From Paramacrobiotus richtersi (taxonomy: Eukaryota; Tardigrada; Eutardigrada; Parachela; Macrobiotidae), in the NCBI GenBank assembly GCA_034698045.1, contig JAQGAU010000849.1:1-23246 (forward strand): DNA of 23,246 bases. The letters are read 5' to 3'. A program made the position numbers and the translations under genes. Each line of letters starts with the position of its first letter. Within the stretch, counting starts at the first letter, position 1. Positions 1 through 7,959 of this stretch are shown here, one piece after another. The notes below the pieces were generated by a model. It did not search any database, was not told the origin of the DNA, and was given only the letters and a program-made list of their open reading frames with translations.

Positions 1-138
1 ATGAATGACGGGGATGCTGAGGAGTTTGGACTAATCGTCAATTTGTCCAGGTTAACGCGTTCCGCGACCAGTTTGGTAAATCGCCGTGATACGGCTAATC
101 GGTCTAATCCAAGCTTTATACATCTTATGCGCGATTAA
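1..138 (+). CDS. Open frame at window start, possible 3' end of a gene
   Basis: The frame is open from the first base to a TAA at 136-138, giving 45 codons. It begins with ATG at base 1, but it may equally continue from upstream, so the start is undetermined. The product is hydrophilic and rich in Arg, Asn and Ser, with no recognisable motif or membrane segment. No AATAAA follows within 400 bases. Composition is compatible with coding, but a run this short can occur by chance. Confidence 0.3.
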   Translation: MNDGDAEEFGLIVNLSRLTRSATSLVNRRDTANRSNPSFIHLMRD

Positions 139-549
139 GCTGGGTTATCAATGCAGCTGAAACTGGCATAATTCCGCTTTACTGATTTTGTAAAACTTGC
201 CTACCAAAGGAAGTGCGTTCCTTTGTAACGGTCTGCTGATTTGTTGTTCTTGTTGTGTTTTCGAGATCACGACACCGAAACGCTGATCTTGGGATCCGAA
301 TTGTTTCCATCATTTGCGTAATGGTTGTGGCAAAAACTCCGCTTTACTGATTTAGTAAAAAATTCCTCGAAGCTTGGTTAAACTTTAACTTCTGGCCCGG
401 TTATCTACCAGCTGTTATTTGGTTCTTCTTACGATTTGTAAATTTATACTGGTTCAGCTGTTATATCGATACAATCTGCCCACTGATTGTGATTGAAACG
501 TGACCCGTTCCAACAGTGATTAATATTAATTCTCGACGGAGCGACAACA
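139..549. other. Intergenic region upstream of the GFRP gene, with short direct repeats
   Basis: No gene is seen here. A 24-base motif (CCGCTTTACTGATTT then a/tGTAAAA) occurs twice, near 174 and 341. CAGCTGTTAT, an E-box-containing ten-mer, also occurs twice, near 409 and 456. These are candidate promoter-proximal elements. There is no clear TATA box. Confidence 0.3.
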
Positions 550-1627
550 ATGCCGCACATGATCATCAGCTGTCAGTCCCTGGCGGATTGGTCGTCGGCA
601 ATGTATACGGTGGTGGGTAACTCGAGCTCCAATCGACACATGATGGTGTACTTGGACGCGCGGATCGACTACAAGACCGAGAACTACCAACGCTATGCTT
701 TCTACTTTGTCAACAGTGGCCCTCGGGAGGTGATGGACAAACTGGAGGCCATTGGCTACCGGGTGGTGTGTATGGCCAGTTCGTGTGTCAGTATGCGGCA
801 TGATGCCAACAATATGAATGAATATACGTAAGTCAATGGTACATCGAAGTTCATAGCAGTGACTGCAGTATTTTTGTTTTGAAATGCGATATTAGCGCTT
901 CAGACTGCGAAATGCTCGGGTCTACGAAATGATAACTGTCGGCTTGCTATGAGAAGTGTAAAAAGTGTGTTGCTTGAAAAACAAGTTCGGAAGCGTGGGT
1001 TTCGTTAAGGTCAAACATTTCGTATATTTTCTTAGTCATCAAGTTCTGTGATTGTCCTGCATTGTACCAAACTGAAAGGAAGTGTCTGACTAAATATCGA
1101 ACGCTCGCTGATAAGTGAGAATTCGGCCTTCTCTTCAAGCACCATTCACTTTTAGTGTTTAATTTAGTCAGTTAGTTCGATAGTGGTGCAGTTGTGCTTT
1201 CAATGTATGTTCGCGTTCCAGGTTAGACGAAACTTCTATTGTTTTCAACGTTATTTGCAAAGTTACATTTTACCATATAACAGTATACGAGTGTGATACG
1301 TCAAAGTTGTGATAGTTTTTGTGCACCAGCGCTGTTGCTGTAAAAGGCATAAACAATCATTATTGTATTTACAAACCTAGAGAAAGCAATGCACTATACA
1401 TCCGTTGACGTAGATGTACATTGTTAAACACTTGTTTACACTCAAACAGCGATACATCTTCTTCTGTTTCCTTAAGGTGGACACTGTATGGACCACCTTT
1501 TGATCCGGCCATTATGTATAAAAAAGAACCGGCGCCGGCCCCTTCCCCCACGAGAACGCCGCGGGACGCGAATGGACTGTCTCCGCGCCCGGATTCGAAT
1601 CAAACGTCCAGCACAACGAAGAAGTAG
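550..1627 (+). CDS. GCHFR: GTP cyclohydrolase I feedback regulatory protein (GFRP) homologue; join(550..827,1477..1627)
   Basis: GFRP binds GTP cyclohydrolase I and mediates tetrahydrobiopterin feedback inhibition and phenylalanine stimulation (family knowledge). The N-terminus MPHMIISCQ and the core DKLEAIGYRVVCM match the family's start and its P-x-x-V-x-DKLE-x-x-G-[FY]-RV core. Exon 1 ends at GTAAGT (828). The acceptor follows a pyrimidine tract ending CCTTAAG (1476), and the phase-2 join gives T-W-T-L-Y, resembling the family's C-terminal V-W-x-L-H. The model is 142 residues against about 84 in mammals; the excess is a Pro/Ser/Thr-rich tail after residue 98, ending at TAG 1625-1627. ATG 550 has A at -3. 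Without splicing, the TAA inside GTAAGT would end the protein at 93 residues, so a retained-intron isoform is possible. Family assignment is firm; the tail is less so. Confidence 0.8.
828..1476 (+). other. Intron of the GFRP gene
   Basis: The 649-base intron starts GTAAGT and ends TCTTCTTCTGTTTCCTTAAG. It is AT-rich and shows no embedded gene. The stop codon TAA lies within the donor itself, so intron retention gives a near-normal-length protein. Confidence 0.7.
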
Positions 1628-1794
1628 AGAATATCCTGTCCTTAAGCAATGCAATCCAAAACCAAAGCTTCAACGATCTGGAAGCAACAGCAACTTCTTT
1701 AGAGATGTACAATTTGTTTGCTTTGGAAATCGATACGCTAATCGATTGAAATGTATTCCTCTCGCTGCAGGTGAGAAGGATATAAGATCTCTAG

Positions 1795-1800
1795 AATAAA
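1795..1800 (+). terminator. Poly(A) signal AATAAA downstream of the GFRP gene
   Basis: A canonical AATAAA lies 168 bases after the GFRP stop codon, with more A/T-rich sequence after it. It fits the 3' end of this transcript. Confidence 0.6.
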
Positions 1801-2367
1801 ATAAGAAATGGTAATCGTAGCCGCAAGGCGTTACTGTACGTGTGATTTAAAAAAGATTATTTCTGGTAATTATTCTGCCTGGCGGCTATTTTTCCGTTTC
1901 GATGGGAATCAAAATGTACCAGTTTCATTTTTACTGGGATATAATTATCTAACATGTTATTGTTACAATCAGCAATATTAACGTTAACTTGTTATCTGAA
2001 AAATAAAAAAGAGCAGATGGAGCCTTGGCGAAGCAGCGTCTGATTGATTTATCTTCTGTTGTCTTTATCGGACCACTTTGTGGCAATAAGACGGTGATCG
2101 CATGAGCACATCGACAGACCGATCAAATTATCATAATTGCTCGTGCGCGGACGTCTTTTCATGCCCAGTTATTGATCGGTGCGGCGTCCGACTGTCAATA
2201 CCATTACGCCTGGCAATTGATACACTAAGCTTCCCATTTCTCGGCGGTAATCACCGTCTCCCTCCCTCGGGAATCATCCGACAAGGACCTCTCGTGTTCC
2301 TAATTAACTTTCCGGTTAGCTGACATCATGTTTTGTAGAACATGATTCGGTGTTTAGAAGGTTATAA
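1801..2367. other. Intergenic region without a convincing gene
   Basis: A 73-codon frame at 2102-2323 starts with ATG and has a balanced composition, but it shows no motif or splice support. The stretch 2110-2190 is locally GC-rich and holds a near-palindromic GATCGGT/ACCGATC pair. Nothing else is recognised. Confidence 0.3.
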
Positions 2368-2668
2368 CTTCTGTTAAAATTACAAACAATCGTGTTTCTT
2401 GCTGGTTCGGTTAAGAACTGGGAAGCCGTGACGTGTGTTGCTTGTTATACGCGCCCCGGCGATCAAGTGACGATTGAGCGGTACCCGACAAAATGTTTAC
2501 GGAAACGGGTGTTCCTGTTTGGGTTTGACAGCGGCAGCATGGAGATTCTTGGCAAGTTGTGCACTTGAGACGGGCCACAAGTGGCAAGTTTGTTTGCAAT
2601 CCATTTCCGCTTGTTATCAAGGGAAACACTTGAACGTATGCCGAAAACATGGGGCGTTTCCGGTGTGA
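2368..2668 (+). CDS. Candidate exon(s) of a small Cys-rich, probably secreted protein
   Basis: Two overlapping frames are Cys-rich. The first is open 2368-2568 and begins with a hydrophobic stretch (residues 1-13 or so), followed by C-x2-C-Y and two more Cys. The second, open to a TGA at 2666-2668, carries four further regularly spaced Cys after base 2550. One product would need an intron or a one-base shift between about 2500 and 2560. Possible acceptors end TTGACAG and TTGGCAAG, but no good donor is seen. The C-x2-C-Y start vaguely recalls Ly6/uPAR folds; I do not claim that family. A decayed gene is equally possible. Confidence 0.3.
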
Positions 2669-2969
2669 GCAAGAAGCGCCATGAAAACATTCACAATCTA
2701 ATAAATATTACTTGGCTGGAAACAGTCTTGACTTTTAAAAACGTGCAACTTTGGCGAACAAATCTTCTAGTTTAAGGTACAAAACTAAAAATTTCTGATC
2801 AAATTTTAGTTTGACTGGCGATTAATAAGTATTAAGAGTCGCCTAACGAGACCCGACTTCCATGAACAACAAAATAACGGGATGTCAAGAGTCAGACAAT
2901 CGGAAAGGTCGCAGGTTTTTGCTGGAGAAGCCTTCTATAAAAAACAGCAATCGCAAGTGCTGATTCCAG
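2669..2969. other. Intergenic segment with two adjacent hairpins
   Basis: No gene is seen. At about 2781-2812, AAACTAAAA..TTT is mirrored by AAATTTTAGTTT around CTGATC. Immediately after, 2817-2843 forms GGCGATTAATA/TATTAAGAGTCGCC. The two stem-loops sit side by side. Confidence 0.4.
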
Positions 2970-3332
2970 ATGTGGCGAAAAATCTGCTGTTTAAGAAATC
3001 TGCATCACAATCACCGGTTAAAGATGTGGAACCAAGCCTCAGAAGATCCTCACACTGATAGAGTAGCAGAGGATTTTTCTCAAAACCTGTACACACAACA
3101 AAATCAACACTACGTTGCTGCGGTCTTTATCAGCTTCCTTGTGGTGCAGAGTTTTACCGCATTTTACACAGTTTGCGCATACAGTAAATGCAGTTCGTCG
3201 CAACTCGTCAGTGTTTGTTATTATATTAATGTTATCGTGATTGTTGACACAGGTTTATTAAGGACATTAATATCCAGTCCTCGATTACGCCAGCACGTAG
3301 TAAGATCAATAACACAAACAGCAAACTCCTAG
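2970..3332 (+). pseudogene. Open frame resembling the last two membrane helices of a GPCR, probably decayed
   Basis: The frame is 120 codons. Residues about 47-68 are a hydrophobic helix. After a short Cys-containing loop comes a second helix with Y-Y-I-N-V-I-V, followed by a D-T-G-L-L-R-T-L segment and a basic S-P-R-L-R tail. This layout resembles TM6, ECL3, TM7 and helix 8 of the receptor at 12105-13183, which has Y-Y-I-P-I-V-I-D-P-I-M-Y. The DPxxY equivalent is disrupted and no helices 1-5 are found upstream. It may be a receptor relic, a distal exon, or chance hydrophobicity. Confidence 0.25.
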
Positions 3333-3443
3333 CAACCATAAGAAGTGCGCCAATATTCCGTAATTTAAACGAAGACTCAGCGTTCTTCCCTTTTTATGCT
3401 GTAGTATTCCAACTGTAGAATTGTCAGCAAACTACTCTGTAAA

Positions 3444-3716
3444 ATGCCTTTCTATACCGCGTACTCCTTACTTATGGTTCTGTCTGTTTACATCGCATTC
3501 TGCGCGGCGCAAAAGCAACCGTATGTGGACTACTGCAATCCGCCCAAGTGCCTCGACTGCTGGAACCAGAGTGGGCTGCAGTGGTGCCAGAGAATGGATA
3601 AATCACAGCGCGAGTACTGCCAACGCTTCAGCAATCCATCCTATCCGGCTCTTCTGCGGGAAGCCGTCAAGGTGTCGGGCAAATGCGAGGAGAACTATGG
3701 CATCAAGATTCCTTGA
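3444..3716 (+). CDS. Small secreted six-cysteine protein
   Basis: This is a single open exon of 90 residues. ATG 3444 has A at -3. Residues 1-22 form a typical signal peptide ending in C-A-A before Q23. The mature part has exactly six cysteines at 31, 36, 39, 48, 59 and 81 (spacing 4, 2, 8, 10, 21), consistent with three disulphides, plus aromatic and basic residues between them. I do not recognise the family; an extracellular, hemolymph or cuticle-associated role is only inference. A pyrimidine tract ending GCTGTAG at 3408 could be the acceptor of a 5' UTR intron. No AATAAA follows nearby. Confidence 0.65.
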   Translation: MPFYTAYSLLMVLSVYIAFCAAQKQPYVDYCNPPKCLDCWNQSGLQWCQRMDKSQREYCQRFSNPSYPALLREAVKVSGKCEENYGIKIP

Positions 3717-4275
3717 ATGTATGGGTCCTTGCTGCAGTAATCGTCAACCTAAGTGACCTTTATACTTCATGAACCAGTCTGTTATATGATGCTCCTGTTT
3801 AAGCGTTATTGCAATTCCTAATTTGACAGTGTTTTTAAAGGGTCCGTGTTGAATTGAGACAAAAACTGGTGTGTATGTTCAGGGACTTGTGCCACAACAA
3901 ACATTCGATAGCATTCAATTCAGCTTGTAAAATGTTGAAAACATTCGATATCTTTTTCGTGTATCCGATGCAGTACTAAAGAGACTCGTTAGCTGAAGCC
4001 GGAGTTAAGCTAGTGTTGTTAATATCTGGAAAGATGTACAATACTTTTCATATTTTTTTATGTGATTACTGCACTATCGATTTTGCTAGGTACAGTGTAC
4101 TTCGTTACTGTCCTGTCTTAGTTTTCGTAATTTACATAAGGATGTTACTTTTGCACATGTACTGTAGCTTTATATAACCATACATACACCAGTACAAAAC
4201 AGATGCGCTTCACAAAAGTAAACACTGTTAAAGATGCTGTAATCTCACTTATGGAGCACTTCCAGAAACGTCTGT
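3717..4275. other. Intergenic region between convergent genes
   Basis: No coding signal is seen. AAACATTCGATA occurs twice (near 3900 and 3940). The region should hold the 3' UTRs of the six-Cys gene on plus and the tetraspan gene on minus, but no canonical AATAAA was found on either strand. Confidence 0.35.
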
Positions 4276-5384
4276 TTAGACATTTGTCCATACAAAATCC
4301 GCCACAAACATGCTTTCCGCAGGTAGAGATTCGTTCATTTTATCCGCTGGTACAACCCTCGCCAAGTAGCTAGCCAGGGTCTGTGTGATCACCGCGCTAA
4401 TCGCCAGATATGTCCGCGTGCAGCAGACCACCATGGTAATACTCGTCACCAGCAAAATCTGGAACATAACGGCCAGTGTTCCCATCATCCAGGTGACGTG
4501 GGCATCGTCCTTATCATATTTATCTTTCGGCTCGGTGTCGGATAATTCGATAAACATCCAGGCTGTCAGGAGAACCGAACTGAAAATACACCAGGCGCTG
4601 GAGTAGGCGGAGCGTTTGACGAAGCGACTACAGAGGACTTTGCTCCAGTTGCGCTGGATGAAGAAACCGGCGACCATACCGGCTGATCCGGTCATCAGGG
4701 TGGACCCGCCCAGGATGATGCTGATGAGGAAGGTTACGTTGAACGAGAACCAGCTGAGAGCTAGCGTGTGAAAAACATCTGATATAGTATGAGACACAAA
4801 GGGACATTTCTACCGATTAAATCATATAACACAAACTGTATATGGGTGCATCGTAAAAGAACCACACACAAACTAAAATCAAACTTTGACGTTTTTGCAC
4901 GCGTCTCGAGCTTTCGACCAAAGTGTGGGTATAAAATTTTAAGTTGTAGACCTAAATACTTGTTCAAAAATGTCGTGTTGAATCACAGAGTGGTTATTTG
5001 ATTGTCCAGATTAGCTAGCTTCTCTCTAAATTCTGTTTTTGGGGATATTTATAAATTCCTTTCGGGTGATAGTACAGTACTTTCAAAGGTGTTCGAAATG
5101 TTAAAGCGCCGTTCGTTCACACCAGACATTTTTTACGTAAGAGTCAAAAGAGTGCAATTATGGTTGTGTAAGAAGCGAAAGAGTACGTATACATAATATT
5201 TTTGCAATTATTCTGGGTTTTGCGATAAACCATGAAAAACTTTCATAATGTGTTAGAACTGAGAACGAGTTGCACTGCACTTACCAAGAGCACTCAAGAT
5301 AAAAATGGTCATTCCGCAACAGAACTGTACCAGAGCTAAGGCGATAAGCGGACTGGGATTAATGGGATTTGGTAGTCCGGCCAT
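4276..5384 (-). CDS. Four-helix membrane protein of CD20/MS4A type; complement(join(4276..4760,5285..5384))
   Basis: Exon 1 starts with ATG at 5384 (G at -3, G at +4) and ends before GTAAGT at 5284. Exon 2 follows an acceptor ending CACACGCTAG (4761). The phase-1 join gives 194 residues with no stop. Four helices are visible at about 13-34, 42-67, 88-106 and 125-147. Helix 1 contains an A-L-V-Q-F-x-x-G pattern, and a short charged extracellular loop lies before helix 4, which ends V-V-C-C. This arrangement, with small-residue-rich helix 2, fits the CD20-like tetraspan family (membrane scaffolds/ion handling in vertebrates). MARVEL or other tetraspan families are alternatives. The cytosolic C-terminus is about 47 residues. 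Confidence 0.7.
4761..5284 (-). other. Intron of the tetraspan gene
   Basis: The 524-base GT-AG intron lies on the minus strand. Several open frames inside it, on plus, are short and unconvincing. Confidence 0.65.
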
Positions 5385-5621
5385 CACGGTCGCAGCTTCA
5401 AACAAAATTCTGCCTAACACTGCAGCCAGTTAATTTGTATGCATAGTAAAGGTTTAAGTGCCACAGAACCGGCAAACAGCAACTGTCTTTCTTAATGACA
5501 GTTCTACGAAGAGTATGACACCATGTGGTCATCCTTATCGTCTTATCTGGTGCGAATGTACTGATAAGAATGCCTTGAAGCTGTATGATAAGCCATACGA
5601 ACTTCGATGTTAAGTCCAACC
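5385..5621. other. Region upstream of the minus-strand tetraspan gene
   Basis: No gene is seen. It should contain the tetraspan promoter on minus, and it ends where the signal-peptide-like frame of copy A begins. Confidence 0.3.
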
Positions 5622-5940
5622 ATGATTAGGGGCAGTTGCTTGTTTGTATCTTACTTCACACAAAGTCTGTTTTTAATATTACTGCAGCCGTCTAAGTGTA
5701 ATACAGCGCACTCTGCTAGTGGGCCCAGTGGAAACGACACTGTGCAGACTTGTGGACAGCATACTCTCAGTTTAGCGCTAGAGTTCCAGAAGTAAGCCGT
5801 GCGTACTCTACGTTGCTCTGAATTTGGGGATTTTGTTAGAACAGTTGACTGGCTGATTGTTGATTATCGCGCCAATGGGAACGCCTCAACGCACGTTGAC
5901 AGTGAAAGAGAGTGCACAACTTAAACCTCTTGGTTTTACG
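5622..5940 (+). pseudogene. Copy A of the duplicated secreted-protein exon, with nonsense codon
   Basis: ATG 5622 opens a frame with a hydrophobic, signal-peptide-like start (about residues 1-21) running directly into the same exon sequence found at 17283-17473 (S-G-P-S-G-N-D...). TAA at 5793-5795 replaces the GAA of copy B, so the product would be 57 residues. The frame then continues open for about 43 codons with strong similarity to copy B (including L-x-C-S-E-F-G-D and W-L-I-V-D-Y-R-A), ending near 5923. The nonsense codon in an otherwise preserved frame suggests decay of copy A. A very short secreted product from 5622-5795 cannot be excluded. Confidence 0.5.
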
Positions 5941-6099
5941 TTTAAGCCATGTAACATTTCAAACCCTCTAACATTTTGACAAAGTACAGAACGTATTGCT
6001 GGCGTCAATAGATGACGGTGAAAATGGTAGTTTATCAACAGCGTTTCTGCCTATTGCTTTGGTTCAATTGGTATGTATTGTAATTTATCTGTCGCAGTG

Positions 6100-6242
6100 A
6101 TCTAGCGGAAACAACACTATATTCAGACTACAGTAGTGAGCAACACACTCTATCTGTACATCAATGTAGCGCTGCCGTTTCAGAGGGACATTACGCGGGC
6201 TCTTCACTGCGCAGAATTCGGTGATTTTCTTACGTATGACTG
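6100..6242 (+). pseudogene. Second, diverged unit of the duplicated exon in copy A
   Basis: It corresponds to 17670-17803 and is itself a diverged tandem repeat of the exon about 370 bases upstream: S-G-N-[ND], a helical stretch, then A-E-F-G-D-F-L. A 5-base insertion (around 6132) and in-frame stops break it relative to copy B. Confidence 0.4.
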
Positions 6243-6492
6243 AACGAGCGTTAACCATCGCGATGAAGGGAGCGGGCAAATTGACAACAACAGGGTATTA
6301 CATACTTCTGAACACTGCACTGCATTCTGTGCTTACAAATTAAGCCTTTTTGAGTCACAAATAGTATTGTGCTGTCCTCTGCATTATACATAAGCAGATA
6401 CAGCACTATACAGATATAGGCCAAAAAGAAAACGATTTCGATATCGTATAGCTTTGTCCGCCCTTTCATAATTTGTATGTGAGCATGCCGCT

Positions 6493-6794
6493 GTGTCCGA
6501 TTCGCTGTCGCTACAATCTGGATCGCGGGAATAATTACTTATATACGCCAGAGCACTCACCACAAATTGCAGTTACATTTATATACACATCTCGTATGTA
6601 ACGTTGAGTACATCTCAAAACAGACTTCTTTGCATCATTTTACAATTTGACATTTAACTCTGGTTTCCTTTGGTAACCCAGTGCCCGCTAAAGCCGAGTG
6701 CGCTTCTCTAGATTACAATTTTCGTTTAGTAAGAAATTCATAACGTATCGGCATGTGCCAACACGAAATATTTTGTAAAAAATGCGTGACTTGA
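6493..6794 (-). pseudogene. Decayed copy A of the minus-strand Cys-rich gene
   Basis: Exon equivalents are at 6794-6759 (36 nt) and 6687-6561, with the first bases of the terminal exon at 6510-6493. Several defects are visible: the donor after the 36-nt exon is GC (6758-6757) where copy B has GT; the Cys-rich exon is one base shorter than in B; it has a TGA in place of an Arg codon; and the terminal exon is almost wholly deleted. All six cysteines of the domain and the branch-point-like TTACTAAAC are kept. Confidence 0.55.
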
Positions 6795-7168
6795 CTGCAG
6801 AAAAAGCGAAATTGTACAGTGTATCGATGAGTCAATTGCAGTTTAAATTCCACAGCCTATTGCAATCCGTCCAGGAAGCGGTAGCGATAGTGTTTGAGAG
6901 GTGGCGTTTAGACAGCAAAACAACTCTCGGACGGCAACTAACCAGTGTTAAAGTGAAATATCGCTCTTTTCAAAAGTCAGCCAGAATAAGGAAGCTCGTG
7001 CGATAAAAATAAACGTTTGGATTGGAATTAGCTGACAAGTAAACAATTTTGTATGTGAAATCCGCATGCATAAATATGCGTTCACTATCCGTAAAATCTA
7101 CAAAATCTTGTTGTTTTCTACCCAGCAAAGGCGGTGACAAGACTTAGTTATGATTGTCTAAAATAGAT

Positions 7169-7239
7169 AATGCGTAAGTTGGCGGACTATGAATAAAGAT
7201 TGCGATCTCAGTCAGATTGTGGTACCACTGTTACGCATT
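7169..7239. repeat. Inverted-repeat-bounded segment, flipped relative to copy B
   Basis: Arms AATGCGTAA (7169-7177) and TTACGCATT (7231-7239) enclose 53 bases. The reverse complement of those 53 bases aligns end to end with 19293-19345 in copy B, while the sequence to the right of the arms aligns in direct orientation. Confidence 0.85.
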
Positions 7240-7429
7240 AATAATTTAACAAATTCATAGCTTGGCACCTTTTGTGCTGGGCAGAAGACAAAGAACCGCT
7301 GAATACTGACCAGATTCTGAAGATCTTAATGATAGCAGAACGCCGAGGTACGTGCAGAACGTGAGCGGAACGTGAGGCACAGATGACAGACAAGGGATTG
7401 CTCTACCCTGTGATCTGGTCATTGTTCTG

Positions 7430-7495
7430 CCGACACTAAGATGCTGGCTTGCAAAGTGTTCACCTGTGGCGTGAGGTGTATTTTTTGTTGACGTC
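7430..7495 (+). repeat. Left half of a dispersed repeat interrupted by the hAT-like element
   Basis: This matches 20515-20569 (GGCTTGCA..AGTGT, then TTTTT/CTGTTGACGTC). The right half continues at 9444-9590, after the inserted element. Confidence 0.65.
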
Positions 7496-7503
7496 TACAG
7501 TAT

Positions 7504-7655
7504 GGGCAGGGTCTAAAACCTGGGCATGGCCCTGCCCTTTGGGCATGCCCAATGGGAATGGTCCCGGAAAACCTGGGTTGCCCAAAGTCTAAAACTTGGC
7601 CATGCCCGGTATAAAAACTGGCCATGGTCATCCAACGCAGAACTTATTACTCCCA
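7504..7655 (+). repeat. Left long terminal inverted repeat of the hAT-like element
   Basis: It contains a series of CATG-centred palindromes: GGGCATGGCC, GGGCATGCCC (7541-7550), GGCCATGCCC and GGCCATGGTC. It pairs with 9280-9435 in reverse complement, with scattered mismatches. Confidence 0.8.
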
Positions 7656-7959
7656 CCGTATCATATGCTCGCAGGTTTAAAAGCTACATGAAGAGATACA
7701 AAACCATTTGAATCGGAATCTGTTAAAGTGAGCGAAAACAATATAATATTATGGTCTAAATATTCTGTAAGCAGAGTCAAAGAAGATATACATAGTCTGG
7801 ACTCACTCACACAAACAGTACAGTCGGCATTACAGGTATGGTACATACGGGCACACCTTGATTGACGCTTCTACCGTACGAGGTGATAGCTGTAAAGTGC
7901 AACAAACAACATAACCCTTTTACATCTTAAATCTCGTCGACATGGGCGAATCTAGGTCG

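Larger units (their letters stand above)
5719..7280 (+). repeat. Segmental duplication, copy A (partner 17283-19400)
   Basis: Most of this block aligns, in the same orientation, with 17283-19400. Similarity starts at TGGGCCCAGTGGAAACGAC and fades shortly after CTTGGCACC near 7275. A lacks the equivalent of B bases 18073-18534 (junction at CTGT, 6491-6494). A and B are unrelated or very diverged between about 6822 and 6970. A small segment at 7178-7230 is inverted relative to B. A contains disrupted versions of both the plus-strand and minus-strand genes of B. Confidence 0.9.

Noticed and set aside
1561-1605. Second GGATTCGAATC tRNA-like B-box match
   Set aside because: It lies inside GFRP exon 2 and has no pairing acceptor stem.
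1488-1799. 103-codon frame over GFRP exon 2
   Set aside because: Arg/Pro-rich shadow frame of the tail; start lies inside the exon and no family feature is present.
6782-7006. 74-codon ATG frame in copy A
   Set aside because: It overlaps the antisense 36-nt exon relic and is not preserved in copy B, where it stops after about 12 codons.
7526-7711. Open frames across the GGGCATGCCC-rich sequence (also 9222-9522, both strands)
   Set aside because: They read the terminal inverted repeats of the hAT-like element; similar odd His/Trp/Gly/Pro-rich translations appear in both arms and strands, as expected from palindromic repeats rather than coding.
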